In this document: piece after piece, positions 28,760 through 30,471 of the stretch | How the letters are laid out: each line of letters begins with the position of its first letter | Position numbering within the stretch: the stretch's first letter is position 1 | Assembly (NCBI GenBank): GCA_903772945.1 | Contig: CAICTM010001371.1 | Coordinates: 1 to 30,471, forward strand | DNA from: Seminavis robusta | Taxonomy: Eukaryota > Bacillariophyta > Bacillariophyceae > Naviculales > Naviculaceae | Direction: 5' to 3' | Length of the DNA: 30,471 nucleotides | The notes under the pieces: generated by a model | Told to the model about the DNA's origin: nothing | What the model saw: only the letters and a program-made list of their open reading frames with translations | Database searches by the model: none | Position numbers and translations under genes: made by a program

Positions 28760-29791
28760 ATGGCAGCCGATGATGATGAAACCAACAACGATGATGCTCT
28801 GCTTCTCGAGCAGTGGAACAAGTACAAGCCAAACCATACATTCAACCTTGTCCTCAATAAGGAGTCTAGCAATCTATTTGGGAAAGGATTCCAAAAGTTT
28901 GGCTCGCCGTTGCCTTTTGTCGATGGCCATGCTCTATTCACTGAGAGCCGCGAACTGGCCAAGCTACTTCGAAGCCACATTGATACAATACTCCCGAACG
29001 AGGCAATGATTCCTTGCTGGGAGATTGTGTTCGAAAAGGTCATCTCTGAAGACGTTGTCAACACATTTTCTACGGAGGTCACAGCCAGGCTTCGCCAAGC
29101 TGCTCTTCGTCTCGCAAGGACACCAGCAACCATCTTTGGTGACCCCTTTGTCACGATGAATGGGGATGCGTTTGTGATGAAGCTGAACCCCTTTGGCGCC
29201 TCTGAGCCTTCCTTGGGAATTCGAACGCAGCGCCATGATATGGTCCTCTGGCTGGCATCATACAATGTACTCGGCAACGCATGGAGTCTTTATAGTACAC
29301 AGCCTCTCGTGGAAGCTCCTGATCCAAGCCGGAGAGTCATGAAGGTTACTTCTGGGAACCAAACGTTCTTTGTGACACAGAAAGCCAAAGACTCAATGAT
29401 GGAAGCTCTTGAAAGCAACAGCAATAAACCAACAATGTTTTTCAGAGCCAAGGACACCATCAGAGCTGTGGCCGACACTCTTGAAGTGGATATGCTGGAG
29501 TATTCCATGCCCCAAACATCAGAGCAGCTTCAGGCATTCAACTGGGACTTGGTCACTCCTGGAGAGTGGGGCACATACCCCCAGGGAATTGACCCGATTC
29601 AAGATGATTTCGATAAGGTGAGAGCAGTGCATCAGGCTTCGAAAGCTGACAAGGATGCAAAGGCTAGATCACAAGGTCAGGCCAGCAGTAATGTCCAATC
29701 ATACTGCACATATTGCCAGAGGTGGAGATTGTGGAGGAATATGATGGCTGTTTTTCGTGCAATGAATCAACAGCCGAACTATCCTTGTTGA
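28760..29791 (+). CDS. Unrecognised protein (343 aa), C-terminus possibly shifted out of frame
   Basis: The ATG at 28760 is in good context (CTACCATGG) and the frame is open for 343 codons with balanced composition, so it is very likely a real coding sequence. I recognise no family. Visible features: an acidic N-terminus (MAADDDETNNDD), a folded-looking region to about residue 250 with no membrane span or signal peptide, and then a Lys/Asp/Ala-rich linker near residues 285-305. The last about 35 residues (CTYCQRWRLWRNMM onward) look unnatural. In the +2 frame the same DNA reads VEIVEEYDGCFSCNESTAEL, and a further frame reads GVCKLCHSKDAMIEAIDEEV. Together these would make a C-x2-C...C-x2-C zinc ribbon followed by a coiled coil. 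The gene may be frameshifted, or have an intron starting at the GTGAGA of 29618. Confidence 0.6.
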   Translation: MAADDDETNNDDALLLEQWNKYKPNHTFNLVLNKESSNLFGKGFQKFGSPLPFVDGHALFTESRELAKLLRSHIDTILPNEAMIPCWEIVFEKVISEDVVNTFSTEVTARLRQAALRLARTPATIFGDPFVTMNGDAFVMKLNPFGASEPSLGIRTQRHDMVLWLASYNVLGNAWSLYSTQPLVEAPDPSRRVMKVTSGNQTFFVTQKAKDSMMEALESNSNKPTMFFRAKDTIRAVADTLEVDMLEYSMPQTSEQLQAFNWDLVTPGEWGTYPQGIDPIQDDFDKVRAVHQASKADKDAKARSQGQASSNVQSYCTYCQRWRLWRNMMAVFRAMNQQPNYPC

Positions 29792-30236
29792 AGCCATTGC
29801 CAGGGGAGTCTGCAAGCTCTGCCATTCTAAGGATGCAATGATAGAAGCCATTGATGAGGAAGTTAAAAAGCACATCCGAAAGCTCAAAAGTGCAGCAGCA
29901 AAGTTGGAAAAGCAAAAGAAGATTGACGATCATCTGTTACTCGGCTGCCAACAGAAAGCAGCAGAGATGCGGAGGCAGCGAAGGCGGAGGCTGAGAGGAT
30001 TCAACGTGAACGACAAATCACAAGCAAGCACTGGAAGACAGCAAAGCCAAAGACCTGAGGGCAGGGAGACGGCATCAAGGGGCTGTGTTGAGACAAAAGG
30101 AAAGAGTTATCCAGCTACCAAAAATTTTTGGAGGCCCAGCAAGCCGAAAGCAAGCAGCAGCCGACCGCGGCGCAGCAGAGAAGAAGTAGAGAGGAGCTTT
30201 GGAAAGGGAGAAAGGAGAGAGTGACAAAGAAACAGG
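29722..30236 (+). pseudogene. Possible frameshifted 3' continuation: zinc-ribbon plus Lys/Gln-rich coiled coil
   Basis: Protein-like segments continue beyond the stop at 29791 in changing frames. DGCFSCNESTAE lies at about 29740-29775. ILVEAIARGVCKLCHSKDAM, running into IEAIDEEVKKHIRKLKSAAA, lies at about 29780-29897. Charged coiled-coil-like sequence (KLEKQKKIDD, then Arg/Gln/Lys-rich) follows to about 30236. Two CxxC pairs separated by about 20 residues suggest a zinc ribbon. At least one 1-base indel near 29770-29785 is required to join the pairs. It is either a degenerating gene end or a real gene with sequence errors. The remaining 235 bases to the window end show nothing further. Confidence 0.4.
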
Positions 30237-30471
30237 CGAGTACAGCAAAAAAAAAAGGCAAAGAGATGTGACACAACGCTTGGCGACATGAATCCTCGGC
30301 AGAAGACCAGTTTGGGTGAGCTTGGAATCTCCTCGCGGGTACAGACTCAACAATATAACCTGTGTTGTGCCTGACCGAAGACAGCACAAGAAGCTGAATC
30401 TCTTGCATCATTGATGCTGCTGAGATAAGAAAGATTATTGCGAAACCAGTAATTTGGCGCTGCCCACTCCG
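30237..30471. other. Window end; no supported feature
   Basis: A short poly-A run (30247-30256) and mixed sequence. Minus-strand frames here are shadows of the Lys-rich plus-strand segment. Confidence 0.4.

Noticed and set aside
1..30471. CRISPR arrays, bacterial operons, tRNA or rRNA genes
   Set aside because: The tandem arrays lack unique spacers of constant length, genes have spliceosomal introns, and no tRNA or rRNA pattern was noticed by eye; a covariance-model scan would be needed to exclude tRNAs formally.

Overview
This window looks like nuclear DNA of a diatom, most likely a raphid pennate. Three things point there. Genes carry short GT-AG introns of about 80-126 bp. The decayed Ty1/copia and Ty3/gypsy relics resemble diatom retroelements. 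The largest gene encodes a membrane-bound class III nucleotide cyclase fused to a cyclic-nucleotide phosphodiesterase, an architecture I associate with diatoms and other algae. Genus is not determinable by eye. The many interspersed TACCGGTA-type motifs remind me of Seminavis-like genomes, but that is a weak inference from memory.

Layout. Bases 1-4980 are a heavily mutated Ty1/copia pol on the + strand, with protease, integrase, reverse transcriptase and RNase H still readable in pieces. Bases 5180-7070 are a decayed Ty3/gypsy pol on the - strand. A three-frame coding relic follows at 7618-7885. At 8054-9786 I see a candidate DNA transposon with about 24-bp imperfect inverted ends and TTA target duplications. 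It carries one unrecognised minus-strand gene, whose in-frame TGA may lie in an 81-bp intron. Directly abutting it and sharing the TTA is a second element, 9790-10724, with 25-bp perfect inverted ends and TTA duplications (PIF/Harbinger-type signature).

The gene-rich part starts at 10902: a DUF2306-like multi-pass membrane protein (+); a PP1-type Ser/Thr phosphatase in three exons with an apparent one-base deletion (+, 13357-14561); a decayed ankyrin-repeat gene (-, about 15180-15735); an 879-residue membrane-anchored RING-H2 protein in two exons (+, 16505-19248); a two-exon Nudix-like hydrolase with a signal peptide (-, 19356-20160); and the 13-exon, 1163-residue cyclase-phosphodiesterase (-, 21112-25739). 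The distal end (26000-30471) is repeat-rich. It holds an orphan retroelement gag remnant (27690-28026), a strongly palindromic block (28244-28463), and an unrecognised 343-residue ORF (28760-29791) whose 3' continuation looks frameshifted.

These are independently transcribed eukaryotic genes, so no operon logic applies. The phosphatase, RING protein and cyclase-phosphodiesterase are all regulatory proteins, but I see nothing that links them functionally. Exon coordinates were built by hand from splice consensus, reading frame and family continuity; transcripts would be needed to confirm them.
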